This document shows positions 32,388-44,172 of a stretch of 64,000 bases of DNA, in pieces; the first letter of the stretch is position 1; each line of letters begins with the position of its first letter. Under the pieces are notes generated by a model, which saw only the letters and a list, made by a program, of their open reading frames with translations, did not search any database and was not told the origin of the DNA. Location of the stretch: the NCBI GenBank assembly GCA_015178975.1, contig WHVD01000126.1, forward strand, positions 1 to 64,000, in the 5' to 3' direction. This DNA is from Hysterangium stoloniferum. Lineage: Eukaryota > Basidiomycota > Agaricomycetes > Hysterangiales > Hysterangiaceae. The translations under genes and the position numbers were made by a program.

Positions 32388-33950
32388 TGGTTTGTTCCCA
32401 TTTCTATAAAAGGGGGGTGACCTTTTAATGACAAGCATACTCTTTTTGTATCAAAGTGACGGACGCATACGTTACTGAACGGATATAAATATACACTTGC
32501 TTGCTTTTATGTAATGCAGGGTTGCGGTACCCACGCTTTTGATATACGCCAGGAACTCGTATCCTATCAAAGAACATTCTACTCATGCTTCGAAGCTCCG
32601 AGATCCTTGGAGATAAATGAAATGAAAATCAATTCAAAATAAATAATTTAATATAAATGAATCTTGTAAGTAATCCTCCATAGCGCACAGTTGTTTTTCT
32701 TAAGAAAAAAGTTATCAGGCAGCTCCAATTGCAAATCGACATGTTCAAACCAGCGACGACGGACCCAATAATATGGATAGTATCAGGCTAAAGGTGCAAT
32801 TCGGCACCTGGCCGATTCCCGGGAGCGTGTATAGTCCCCATAAAATGTGTTGAAGAAACACAATCTCTTAAAGGCAGTAGATTCAAACAAGTACATATCG
32901 AAACAGTACTTGAACATCTACACAGACATGTCCTTTAGGGCAGCGGATATGCAGAACTGTTAGAATATTTCCCATCGTCCTACTTAGCTCCGCGTCCGAC
33001 GGCCGGCGTGCCTCCACGCTTAATTAACGAGAGAATGATGAAATGTATGGGGACCGATTAAGTTGCCCTTAGGCTCCTCAAGATGGGTATGTCATATTTG
33101 TTACCAATAAAGATATTTCTCTCTAAGAGAGCCATTATTTTTGACGGGTCAGGTGTAACCTCGGCTTTCCTAGCACAGCAATTCATCGTTGGTATAGTGC
33201 AGGTAACCTATATAAACAACGTTTTCTGATTTGGGGCCTAGCTCGCGGTGCATGTGGTGAGTACCTGCGGGTATTGTGTGTGAGAGACTCCCTTGCATAG
33301 TTTCTTATGATCTCTGATTGCATCTCATTTGAACTTAACGGTCGTTGTGATGGCCACATTTAGCCCCTGATGGGGTATGGTAAGCGAACGCGTTCATTGC
33401 ACCTTCAGCTCTAAGAATTGGCAGACATTTTATATAAACGTAGCGCAGCCTAGGGTATGTTGGCACCATCAAGAGAATAAGCTCACACGGGATTCCATAT
33501 ATGGACCGTTGAGTTATATATAACACATTCACTTGAAGCAAACTTTATGGAATTTTGGCATCAGACGCAGTCGGTGAATGCCGTTTACCTCCTCCGCGCG
33601 TGGCGTCTACCTCGTCAATCTAACTTAAAGATTTCTAATCTTCCCCAACTCTATGACACTTTAGTCGCCAGTCATGATACCGCCGGGATCTCAGGATCGA
33701 TATGACGACTAGCTTGAAGGGACAGGGTATGTCATGCAGGGGTCTAAAGGCATTTTGCGGTATCAAATCTCAAGATGCAACCTTGCCGAAGATAATCTGA
33801 CAACCCATGGTCGGGAAGATACGAAGATGCTGTCGTGGGAGTCCACCCAACAAGGAGCAGGGCTTCAAACAGGACCTATCTTCTCCAACATGTTGGCGTC
33901 CACCTTAGGTATCTTATATCCTGTTCCAGTACATCCAATTCACCTAATCC
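32388..33950. other. Intergenic stretch without recognised gene
   Basis: About 1.56 kb between PNO1 and the monooxygenase. Short ORFs only (for example minus 33335-33541 and plus 33734-34126, the latter overlapping the monooxygenase start in another frame). No domain, tRNA or repeat is identified. Confidence 0.45.
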
Positions 33951-35973
33951 ATGACTCCAGATGTAAGCCTCCCCCCATTCTGTCCCTGCCTTGCCTTGCC
34001 TTGTTAAACCTCTTACCAGGCTCTTTACCTTGGTCGAAAAGCCGCTGTCTCACTAAAGTTCGTCGTGGTCGGCGGGGGACCAAGCGGTCTTGCTGCGGCA
34101 TATGCTCTCACAAAAGCCGGCCATAAATGTGTCGTTCTAGAGCGTGCCAATGTCATCGGGCAGGTACCTCCCCGTATTGTTGCTCTGACCTGTTTGCATG
34201 CACTCATATTTGCCCATAGTGCCATGGTGCCTTCAATGTTCCTTCCAATTTAACCAAGATCTTCGCACAATGGGGCATTGCAGAGCATCTGGATGCCATT
34301 GCCTGCAAACCATTGGGTATCGAGTTTCTTAAATGTGTGTTTCACATTTCTTTTAACAGTCATGCCTATCTCAAACATGTTAAATAGACCGTTCTGGTGA
34401 AAGATTTGGCGGTATCAAGTGGAACGAGCTGGTTTTCGATGCAACCGGAAAGGATTATTATATCGCCGATGTCTGTCCTTCCTTATCATCCTGCTCGTTA
34501 CTCGCTAACCTAGCCTTGCCACTTGCGTCTGACAGCAAGCAGACGTACATCGGCTATTATTCGACCTTACACGAGATGCAGGTGTTGATATCAGACTAGG
34601 GTGCAAAGTGTCCAAAATTGATCCAGTAGCCCCCTCCGTGATGCTGGAGACTGGGGAAATTATCTATGGCGACATTGTAATAGGCGCAGATGGCGATCAG
34701 TCTATTGTAAGGGATGTCGTACTCGAAGAGCACGTTCCCGGCGTGTCCAAGGGCATGGCCGTCTTCATGTGCGTGAACATGAGCATCAGTGCCCCCCTCG
34801 CTAACACGAACAACACAAACACAGCTCGACAATTCCTGTGGAAAAAATGATGGACGATCCAGAGCTCAAGGCTCTTGTTGAAACGCCGCTGGTAAGCCAA
34901 GTCCGCGGATCTGGGGAGTATTCTGATTAATAGTGATTTTCACTGTCAGATGAATGAATGGTAGGCTTATATAAACTGAGAATCATTTAGTTGCCATTAA
35001 CAGCGGCTATAGGATGGGTCCTGACCGAATTATGCTTGCATTGCCGATTAAGGAGGCGGGGTTATATGTGGTTTATCTCTTACATCCGTCAGATATTGCT
35101 GATAGCAACGAAGATTGGACAACGAGCGACAGCGTTGAATTATATCGAAAGCAAGTTGAAGGGTGGGAGCCAAGGTAATCAGTGTATATTCCGACGCTCA
35201 CCTTTATTCCTGACATAAAGATAATCCAGAGTACAAAAGATCCTGCAGCTGATTGATCACACAGCGGATGTCAAGCAAGTCCGGCGGGAGCCTTATGATA
35301 CGTGGATTCATCGTTTAAACCGGGTAGTTCTTGTCGGAGACGCTTGCCATCCCATGCCGGTTTGTCTGCCTATTTTCACATCTCAGTATGCCATAAATAT
35401 AACACCATTATTCTCAGGCATATGGTCTTCAAAAAGCCGCTATGGCAATAGAAGATGCCGCAGTTCTGGGGAACCTATTTTCCCGCCTCAAACGAAGGGA
35501 TAATATCGTATTTATCCTACAAGCGTATCAAGAGCTGCGACAGTCACGGTGTGCATATGTTCAAGGTCGGGAAGACAACGCCCATGTCACTTTCCCCTTA
35601 CGTGAAGGGACGGACGAAGATCTAGATGGACGTGATGAGGAACTACGGGAGAAGTATTTAAGTAAGGATATTACTCCTGAGAAATTTCAGGAACTATGGG
35701 AAAAGTCAGCAGAGATATTCAGGTATGTTCCAGTTCGTGTCGGCATATTCGTGCATAGATTGGCTAATGTGTTGGACCTACAGATATGAGGTTGAGCTGG
35801 AGGCAGAAGGCTGGTGGAGAGACTTCGGCCCTCTAATGTCTCCCCAAGATGACCGTCGCGTTTCGGTCTTGAGGGATATTGGTGTTTCCCGGCGGACCGT
35901 GGTCGAGCCAGTCGCCCCCTTTGATAAATGTGTCAATGGCGTTTCGACGCGTATTGATGTAAACCGCATGTGA
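33951..35973 (+). CDS. FAD-dependent aromatic-ring-hydroxylase-type monooxygenase
   Basis: Flavoprotein monooxygenases of this group (salicylate hydroxylase-like) use NAD(P)H and oxygen to hydroxylate small molecules. The start is ATG at 33951 in a 12 bp exon (MTPD) spliced to 34020 (ALYLGRKAAVSLKF). The dinucleotide-binding fold is VVVGGGPSGLAAAY, with LER at the strand end. Later blocks: NVPSNLTKIFAQWGI, the DG motif in IGADGDQSIVRD, LYVVYLLHPSD, the second FAD motif RVVLVGDACHPM, then AYGLQKAAMAIEDAAVLG and a C-terminal WWRDFGP. Introns are short GT-AG. The substrate cannot be deduced. No biosynthetic cluster surrounds it; its neighbours are housekeeping genes. Confidence 0.85.
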
Positions 35974-36335
35974 CCAGCGGGGCTGGCATGGCATGATCAA
36001 CATAATAATCTACAACTTACTAGATGTCCTGGAAAGGGCGGTGACTTCTGGAGCATCATGTTCCTCAAAAGTACCACATATATCCACACTGTAACACTGC
36101 TTGTCAATAAACTTGCTAATAGTCGTTCTTAAATTATTATAAATTTAATACAGTATAAACTATATTTTGTGTTATATCAAATAGTGCAATTACAACAAAG
36201 TCCGCCGCCAAGTGCCTGGCTCTATGCATTTCCAGATACAAATCCAATCTGGCTGTCAAAGACATGAGCAAAGGTGATGGTTCTTAACTCATTGAAGACA
36301 ACTATTTCCAAGTAAGGGGTAACTGATTAAAATAA
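35974..36335. other. Intergenic between monooxygenase and GPI10
   Basis: About 360 bp, AT-rich around 36115-36175. Contains the 3' region of the monooxygenase and the promoter of the next gene. No feature is recognised. Confidence 0.4.
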
Positions 36336-38204
36336 ATGCTTTCTGCAGCAACCAAACTTGCGATCGCTCTGCGCCTTGCCATCGCTCTTTTGACCGTTAC
36401 TTATTTCCAGCCGGACGAGTATTTCCAGGCTCTCGAACCAGCACACCGCGTCGTATTTGGATATGGACATCTCACATGGGAATGGCAGTCTAGACCTCCT
36501 ATCCGGAGTATCTTCTTTCCGATGATTTATGCTCCTGCATACTGGCTAGTGAAAGTCTTGAGAAAAGACGACACTCGCTGGCTGGTTCGGAATCGGCTCT
36601 TTTAGTATTTTTTAGTCATAATTCTTATTTCTGATGATAGATATGGGCACCTAAGATTGTGCAGGGACTCATCGCCTCCATGACAGATATAGGAGTTCGC
36701 CGACTTGCTCGTAATGCTATCGGCGAAAAATATGTTTCTACAGCTGTGAGCGTCTCATGTACATATTTTTATCTCAGCCATAACTGTTCTGGCGCAGTTT
36801 TTTTTGTCTGTTACATCATTGTTTCATCTCCAAGCCCTGTCGAGGACGTTGTCCAACTCTGTGGAAACAAGTTTCACTACCTTCGCTCTGAGTTATTGGC
36901 CGTTCACAAGCCTGCATTCCTCCCCGTTAGTATAACCAATCTTCGTGAGATTACGCACCTATTAAACACTTGAGAAGAGATTTGATCAAACCATTGCTCT
37001 TTGCGGCTATTGCATGTATGGTTCGACCGACGAATGCTATTATCTGGTCATTTATGGCTTTAGAACTCTCCTGGCGGCTGCGTGGCAATAGGAAGGCCTT
37101 GGCACGAGTCTGGTTGCAAATAATTATAATAGGGTACGAATCACAACCAACCTTTTCATCTACTCGGCTGACCGGCTGTAACAAGTACCATTGCCTGTTG
37201 TTTCTTATTCTCTCTCGATCTTTGGTACTTCGGGACCTACACTTTCACGCCCTTTAATTTTCTCATCACAAATTTATCCCCTGTATCTTCTTTCTACGGT
37301 AGAAATCCCTGGCATTATTATTTGACACAAGGCATTCCAATTGTGTCTAATCTTGCGATGCCATTCTTTCTCTACGGTCTATGGCAGGCGCTTATCAATG
37401 GCGTATCTCCTCTTCGGCGTTTGAGTCTTCTCACACTTTGGACTATCCTTGTCTTTTCTCTGACCACACATAAGGAATGGAGGTTCATTCACCCCCTTCT
37501 TCCTGTAATGCATATCCTTGCTGCAAAACCCCTTGTGGACCATAACCTCACGAAGGGAAAAAAAGTGTCGACAGCTTCTCAACGATGGCGTTATGTAGCA
37601 GGCTTATTTATGTTGGTTTCTGCGCCGTTATTGCTACAAATGCAGTCTCATGCCCAAATATCGGTAATCGATTACTTGCGCTCTATTCCACCAGACGAAC
37701 TTCGCTCTGTGGGGTTCTTGATGCCTTGTCATTCCACTCCCTGGCAGTCCCATTTGCACCGCCGTGATCTGAATGAGCACTTTCTTTGGGCTTTGGGTTG
37801 TGAGCCACCTTTGAGGTACGGGCACGAAATACATCTTTGTATCCTTGTCTAACTTGACTCTCACACCTAGCGGGCAGAGTCCTGATACATATCAGGACCA
37901 ATCTGATGTCTTCTATGCATCTCCCCTGGATTATCTAAAAACGAGGTTCCCGCCGGCTGTCGATCCCCAGTTTCCACCGTCCCCCTTTGCCGTGTCCACT
38001 CCAGGGTTCCAAGGATTGGAGACGCACCGGTGGCGACATACATGGCCTTCTCACTTGGTTTTCTTCGACGCTCTATCGGATCATGGTGGCGTAATGGATT
38101 TCTTCGAGAAACTGGGTTATGAAGAAGAATTCTATCTATGGAATGGTTGGGAGCAAGATGAAAGACGCCGAGGGGGCATTAGGGTCTGGAAATGGCAAGG
38201 GTGA
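36336..38204 (+). CDS. GPI10: GPI mannosyltransferase III (PIG-B/GPI10)
   Basis: An ER membrane enzyme of glycosyltransferase family 22 that adds the third mannose of the GPI anchor from dolichol-phosphate-mannose. The N-terminus has a hydrophobic helix and then YFQPDEYFQALEPAHRVV, which carries the acidic pair of the family, followed by HLTWEWQSRPPIRS. Further on are VQGLIASMTDIGVRRLA, ACMVRPTNAIIW, TFTPFNFL, YYLTQGIPIVSNLAMPFF and the hallmark LTTHKEWRFIHPLLPVMH. The C-terminal part carries LPxY-type text, PDELRSVGFLMPCHSTPW, then THRWRHTWPSHLVFFDAL and FYLWNGW. About five short introns interrupt it. The long run of hydrophobic helices fits a polytopic protein. Confidence 0.9.
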
Positions 38205-38787
38205 ACACAAAGCTCACTTCATAGTGTTATTACGGCATATTTAGTTAATACCTGGAGCAGTTGTATGGCCGTTAATCTTTGACAGCAGCAGACAAAGGCC
38301 TTCAGGACTGCTTGGATACCCTCGTACATACCCCAATTATGACAAACCGTTAAAGGCGAAGTTTCCCCACTGACAGACATGCAACAATCTTACAGTATTA
38401 CTATACTGAGCGGTAGAGTTTAGTTGCTTAACCTAATTAGACGGTCGAACGATAAAGGTCACATAATTGGTTTCACTTTTCATTGTTATATTTGAAAATT
38501 GCAATAATTGAAGACGGCCGAACCGGTATATTGTGGCATATCGACAGTGAGCCGGCGCACGAATCAGACCAAGATCACCTCTTAGATCCGGTTGCTCTAG
38601 GGTCATCATCCATTTTAGCAACTTTTTACATCATAGTGGCTATGTAAATATATATTTTTTCAGAAGGTCAACAGCCACCGTATGCGGCAACGCGGTAGAC
38701 ACTCAAAGGACACTAGTAAGCGTGCCGGCTCTCGGTTAATTAGTGTACAGAGATGATCGATCGGGATTTGAAAACGACTTCACTTTG
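38205..38787. other. Intergenic between GPI10 and PPAT
   Basis: 583 bp without a supported gene. Only one short minus-strand frame (38433-38621) occurs, with no recognisable motif. The right part should hold the promoter of the PPAT gene. Confidence 0.4.
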
Positions 38788-39919
38788 ATGGCGGAAGAGC
38801 CCAACAACGATCTCAACAAGGCTCTGCTTGTTTTGAACATACATGATATCGAGCAGCTTGACGTCATCTCTGCGCCCATAACAACAGCAGCGAAAAGAAC
38901 ACGGAGTCGACTGCTTATTGCTGTGTTTCACCCGAGCTTCGATGAGCCTTCGGGAACGAGGAGTTGGGCTCCCGTGCAAAAGTTGTTGACGCATGCCTAT
39001 GTCCAAGCCACCGGAATTGCACAACAACTTGATAAGATTCTCATGAAAGTGGACATCATTCTGCTGGGTGTTCGAACCGCTGCTACCGACCCCCCCGTGG
39101 ACGATTGGGAGATGGTTTTTTACACAGGTGATTTTTGTAATTAGAGACACCCTGTATGACTTTTAATAATCCCAAAATGGCCAGGGGACGTTAATGGCTC
39201 CCACATTCCAAAGGCATGGGCATCTCTCCCTAGTGTTTCTCTTTCCTCCCCAGCATCCGAGGATGCGTCCTTAGTCCATCATTTCTTCGACGTGGCGTCT
39301 TGGAGTTTTCCAGTTGTTGCTCTCGGAGGGACTTTTGATCATCTTCACGCTGGACATAAGATTCTCTTGAGTATGGCGGCATGGATAACTGAACAGAAAA
39401 TTATTGTCGGAGTGACAGGTCGGCAGACATGTATCAGCCTTTGAGGTACTCAAAAGCTGAGGTCATATCAGATGATAATCTTCTCGTCAAGAAGGCACAC
39501 AGAGAAATGCTCGAACCAATTCAAGAACGCATCAAGGGTGTTCATGATTTTCTTCACCTCTTTAAACCTGGGCTTGTATACGATATAGTGCCGATCGCAG
39601 ATGTGTACGGCCCAACCGCATGGGATCCTAATATCCAAGCATTAGTTGTAAGCAAGGAGACCCTTCCTGGCGCTGCTTCTAGTAAGTATGCCGTGCCAGG
39701 TGCTGTATCGTGGACTGACGAGACCCCTTCCAAGTTGCTTCTGTTCGTGCCGAGAAATGTCTTCCCCCGTTGCAAACATTCGTTATAGACGTCATTTCGG
39801 CGGTTTCAGCAGATATAGGGTCAGACGATCCAGAGGCATTGAAAAATGCCAAGATGAGCAGCACTTTCATCAGGGAGTGGATTTTTAACAATTCTGGCGC
39901 AAACAGCACACGAAACTAA
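38788..39919 (+). CDS. CAB4: Phosphopantetheine adenylyltransferase (coenzyme A synthesis)
   Basis: Transfers AMP from ATP to 4'-phosphopantetheine, the fourth step of CoA synthesis, in the cytosol. The first in-frame ATG is 38788 (MAEEPNNDLNKALLVL); the frame open further upstream lacks ATG. The nucleotidyltransferase signature is VVALGGTFDHLHAGHKILL, with HxGH read as HAGH, followed by IIVGVTDDNLLVKKA, DVYGPTAWDPNIQALVVSKET and the closing KNAKMSSTFIREWI. The N-terminal 150 residues are the poorly conserved extension seen in fungal enzymes. Three GT-AG introns (starting near 39126, 39419 and 39680) keep the frame. The stop is TAA at 39917. Confidence 0.9.
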
Positions 39920-41161
39920 GTGAGCTGGGATATACACCCAGTATGCAGGCTTTTTCAAGAGTCAGGGACAATCAGTTTTCGATATTTATATTTCAGTATG
40001 GCATACACAATTGTCGATGGCGAACGTCTTCGGCGGACAATGAGTCGTGTATTACCTCTCTCACGTAAATACTAAACTTGGAGGTCTCAAATGTATGAAG
40101 GGCTGCGCACTTAGCTTATTCATGCATGATTTTGGATCTTCTCGTGGATGTTTTCACACGATCTAATGATGACAATTGACGTTGACGTTGATAGTTCAAG
40201 AATATACCAAGAGCGGGCGAGTGCTGGGACGATTAGTGACATGTTGCTAGTTAACACACTGAGCCCTTAGCCTAGACGGTGTACTTGTCAGGCGTATTCT
40301 ACACGTTACGCTCATATTTGTTTTTTAGACGTCGGAAGTTGAATTGACGTTTTATAAATTCCTGTCAGTATTAGGTTGCTAATAGTGAATAAATAGTCGT
40401 CTCTGACTTTCGCCCCAGCATCGACTCTCCACTGGCAGGAATGGCGTATCGGTGAGGAGGAATAGAGCTACTAGTGCTAAAAAAAAATCTTTTGACCCTG
40501 CAGGAGTCCTCAGCCCAAGTTATTTATATACATAAGAAAACTTTAGTTGGACGTGAGAATTGACGGTTGGGAGGCATCCCCACTCCCACGTGCAAGCTTA
40601 AAAGGTTAGACGCCTGTCGTGATTCAGTCAATGTCACTTTCTTGAGATCATGTTTCCGCGGTTATCAAGACCATTCTTCTTTCTCGGAACGGATTAAATA
40701 GGGTGCTGGGGCTGATATAATTTTGTTGATACATCTTTCAAGCTAGTACATAGTAACCCAAAACGATGTTTGTTCATATACATCCTTCCTTGGCCGAGTC
40801 TAGCCGAGGATCGGCAAAACGGCAGCAAGCAACCATAGACCTCGCTCAGACTCGGATTGCAGCCTCTTGTCGCCTTCAATGTTGACTTGATCAGCATTAT
40901 CCGACATAGGGCGGCATTCTGTATCATACCTTATGTATTGTCGTTTTGAAATGATGATGTTGGTTCGCCTATGCCTAATATAGTACATTCAATGTCCGAC
41001 AGAGTATTAGATAGTCTGTTAGCACTCAACCCTTTGTACTATACCCGGAATTGACAGAGTCAAAGGGCTTCGTCTCTCTGTCAGATACCATAACCACAAC
41101 CAGATAACTAGCACGCTGTCGCGTACCTCTCGTTCTTTACTTCTCTTCTCCTTCAAGATTA
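39920..41161. other. Intergenic stretch without recognised gene
   Basis: About 1.24 kb between PPAT and the LIM gene. Only short, unsupported ORFs lie on the minus strand (40694-40988). An A run occurs near 40480. The final 120 bp is C/T-rich (CTCTTCTCCTTC), typical of the region just upstream of fungal start codons. Confidence 0.45.
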
Positions 41162-43197
41162 ATGTCAAGACTTCTCAGCGCGTCACCCCCATTGGCATCG
41201 ACCAGGGTTTCTCACATACTCCCAACGGTAAAATGTTCAAGTTGTGCGCAACTAGTCCCCCTTTCTTCCCTCGGCGAGCACGTATGTGCCCCTGAACAAC
41301 CTCAAGAACACCCTAGTCAACGAATTCCTCCTGTTTTTCCGAAGGAACACAGGCAGCGGGCCCAGATGCCTTCTATCTCCCATCCGCAGACTAGTCAACC
41401 AATTCCGCCTGTCTTTCCGAAGGAACAAAGGTCGCAGGCCCACACGCCATCTATACCCCACGTGCATCCATCTGCAATCCCTCGACCATCGCCTTCTCCT
41501 TCACCCGATCATGGTGTCTCTCATGTCCCCTTCCCCTCCATATCGACACCGCCGCCTCGTCAGGAAGATTACATGCCGGGAGGAGAAAGTGGCATGGCCG
41601 GTGTCGGTCGACGCGCATTTCAGGCTGCTGCCCATGCTGCCCTCTTTGCTCAACATACTCATCAGAGAGACTTGTCCGTGGGAATGCAGGGCCGCCGTGC
41701 TAATACACCTCAATTTTTAGACATTACAAGCATCTCTGGAAGAGGTAGGATAAGGATCATCGCTTGGCAATTGATCCGACTGACGTTTTGATCCAGGCAC
41801 ACCTCCGCTCTCACCCAACTCAACTCATTCCCACTCCTCCTCACGGTCTTTGTCCCCATTGTCCCCTCTATCGCAGTCTCCACTGATACACCGTGACCTT
41901 ACCTTCGCTACTAGAACTCCCTCCCCTGCACAATTCACAACTATGTCCATCCCACGTACATATTCCAATCCATCCTCCTCAACGACACAACCATCTACAG
42001 ATTCCCCTCCCTCTGCAACTTCGAAATTGCCCTTCTTTCAGAAATACAAAAATACGCTTGGTCATACACCCCCGGCATCACCAAATGCAGATAGAGACGG
42101 TAATACCACGCCTCGTGCTGAACCAGATCCGCCCCTCTCACCCACAGACTCCAATCACTCTGGCGGGCTTGCATATGACAGAGATGATGCAGGGGACGAT
42201 GCAAGAACCGAACCCTCGGAATCTATAAAGGGCTTTGGGCAAACCCGAGCATCGAGCTCTTCGCGGTCTGCTTATTCCGCCGTTTCTGCCAGCCGGTTCA
42301 CAAGGGACGATATAATGTCCGTGTCGCCACGACGATCCCATACTACTCCCACGGTTGGCCCAAGAGGCGGAACGGGAGGTGTTCCCAGTCCCTTAGGACC
42401 ATCTTCACCGCCGACAGGAAGTGCAATGCGCAGTATCAGTGACGCTCAGAATACTAGACGAGGCAAGGGGAAGGAGCTGCTCAAGTTACGCGTTTGCGTC
42501 AAGTGTAGTGTTAAGATCGAGAATGGTCGCTGGGTCAGGATGGACAATGGCAAGGGCGTGTTATGTGAAGAATGCTGGAAAAACATGTATTTGCCAAAGG
42601 TTCGTGATGACGCCTTAATCGCCGCTTTTCTTGCTAAGTTGCTTCTTATCATTTTTCCCTCATCAGTGTCGCCGCTGCGACAAGCCCATCGAAAATGCCG
42701 CTGTTTTCTCTTCCGACGGCCAGCTCAAGGGCAAATATCACCGCGCCTGCTTCACGTGCGCGACCTGCCATACGCCCTTCCCTGATAATTCATTCTATGT
42801 TCATTCCGGACAACCGCTGTGTGCATTCCATTACCACGAGGCGAATCGCTCGCTCTGCGCCGCGCCGACGTGCGGGAAGCCCATCGAGGGCGCATGTGCG
42901 ATCACGTATAGCGGGGATCGATTCCACCCTGGATGTCTAACGTGTTCTCAGCCCGATTGTGAGGAGTCTTTAGACGATTATTGGGAGATGGACGGCGCGA
43001 GGCTGTGTGAGCAACACGCCAGAATGGCGGGCGCGCTGAGTGACTATGGCGCGAGTGATTATGGCGGCGAGGAGGAGGGGGAGGAGGGGGATGTGGTGGC
43101 GCCGCTGGGCATGAATCACAATCACAAGAAACGGGAGCGCGCGCAGAAACGCACGACGAGACTTATTACGCTTACAGGAACAGACTTAAGATTCTAG
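41162..43197 (+). CDS. LIM-domain protein, paxillin-like
   Basis: Three exons (41162-41744, 41797-42599, 42667-43197), all in phase, give 638 residues. The first 400 residues are Pro/Ser/Thr-rich and disordered, with a duplicated unit (IPPVFPKEHRQ and IPPVFPKEQRS). The C-terminal third has zinc-binding LIM modules: a partial one (CVKCSVKI to CEECWKNMY), a full one (CRRCDKPI, YHRACFTCATC, PLCAFHYHE) and another (CAAPTCGKPI, FHPGCLTCSQPDC, LCEQH). LIM modules bind proteins, not DNA. This layout, a long disordered N-terminus followed by C-terminal LIMs, fits fungal paxillin-like proteins at cell tips and division sites. The tail is acidic, then basic. Confidence 0.85.
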
Positions 43198-43214
43198 GAA
43201 TGCCATTCCATGCA

Positions 43215-43242
43215 CATCCATCCATCCATCCATCCATCCATC
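43215..43242. repeat. (CATC)n microsatellite
   Basis: Seven tandem CATC units just after the LIM gene stop codon, in its likely 3' untranslated region. Confidence 0.95.
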
Positions 43243-44172
43243 GATTCAAGCGCTAGGAGTTCTGGCTGCGCTCACGGCACTACACCCCATTATCTGACCC
43301 ACTTAATCCCAATACCGCTGCCACTCTCTATGCCAAATACCATATTACACCATTATACCAGAAACCACAGTCACTTATGCTCTCCACTTCCCCTCACTTG
43401 ATCGAATTAATGGACAAATCGTGTATCTTTGGGACTTTCTAAGGACCGGTATTTCCCTTTCCTCTTCACACTAATCTTTTGTAATTTTTACATATATTCT
43501 CACATTCACGAATTTTTGTATTAGATATTACTCTTTCGCACATTTTTCAGTCATCAACCCTTTCTCCTCCCCCCCTTTATTATCGATCATCATACTTACG
43601 CACCTTGCCTCGAGGTCGTTCTAATGTGTAGCTCTTTAAATGAATACAAGTTTGGTTTGGAACTTCTCAAATTAAAGGATGAGTGTGGCAAAAGATGAGA
43701 AACGCTGAGTTGTTCTCGTTATGGTATATTTAATCAGTCATCGGCCGCAGTTGTCCGGGTCTATAGTCCCGGTGCCTGGTCCGTCGTAGCAGGTGAATCT
43801 CATCTAATCGACTGCAGTGGCATTTCTAAGACTACAGGCCTCTGCAGATTCCAGGCTTCGGGATAACAACCCCGCATCAAAACATTGTGACAACACGTGA
43901 CAAAGGTGGTAGTAGTACAAGTGTACGAACACAGTGGCACAAGTGGTATATCGTGTAGATAGGTAAAAATGCAATGCGGGTATAAGAATAAATTGTCCAA
44001 GAACGCCCACGTCGCACAGCCCGTCCATAAGTCTCAACTCCCCAACCACAACAGACGTTTGAAGTTGTACTCCCATTTAGCAAATACAGTCGTCATCCGC
44101 TGGGCCTCTGCCAGCCTGAAGATCCGCCGCTTCAATACACAGTACTCAGTCCCGTTATGCAGAGAGAGACAC
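43243..44172. other. Intergenic between convergent LIM and SAC genes
   Basis: The left part is C/T-rich and looks like 3' untranslated sequence of the LIM gene. Several overlapping minus-strand ORFs at 43800-44083 share the same bases in three frames and have no domain, so they are not supported. No RNA gene is seen. Confidence 0.4.

Noticed and set aside
33951..38204. Secondary-metabolite cluster around the FAD monooxygenase
   Set aside because: The neighbours are GPI10, CAB4 and PNO1, all housekeeping; no core synthase gene is present.
43215..43242. CRISPR-like array
   Set aside because: Simple CATC microsatellite without spacers, in a eukaryotic genome.
43804..44083. Three overlapping minus-strand ORFs between the LIM and SAC genes
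   Set aside because: The same bases are open in three frames and none shows a motif; probably 3' flanking DNA.
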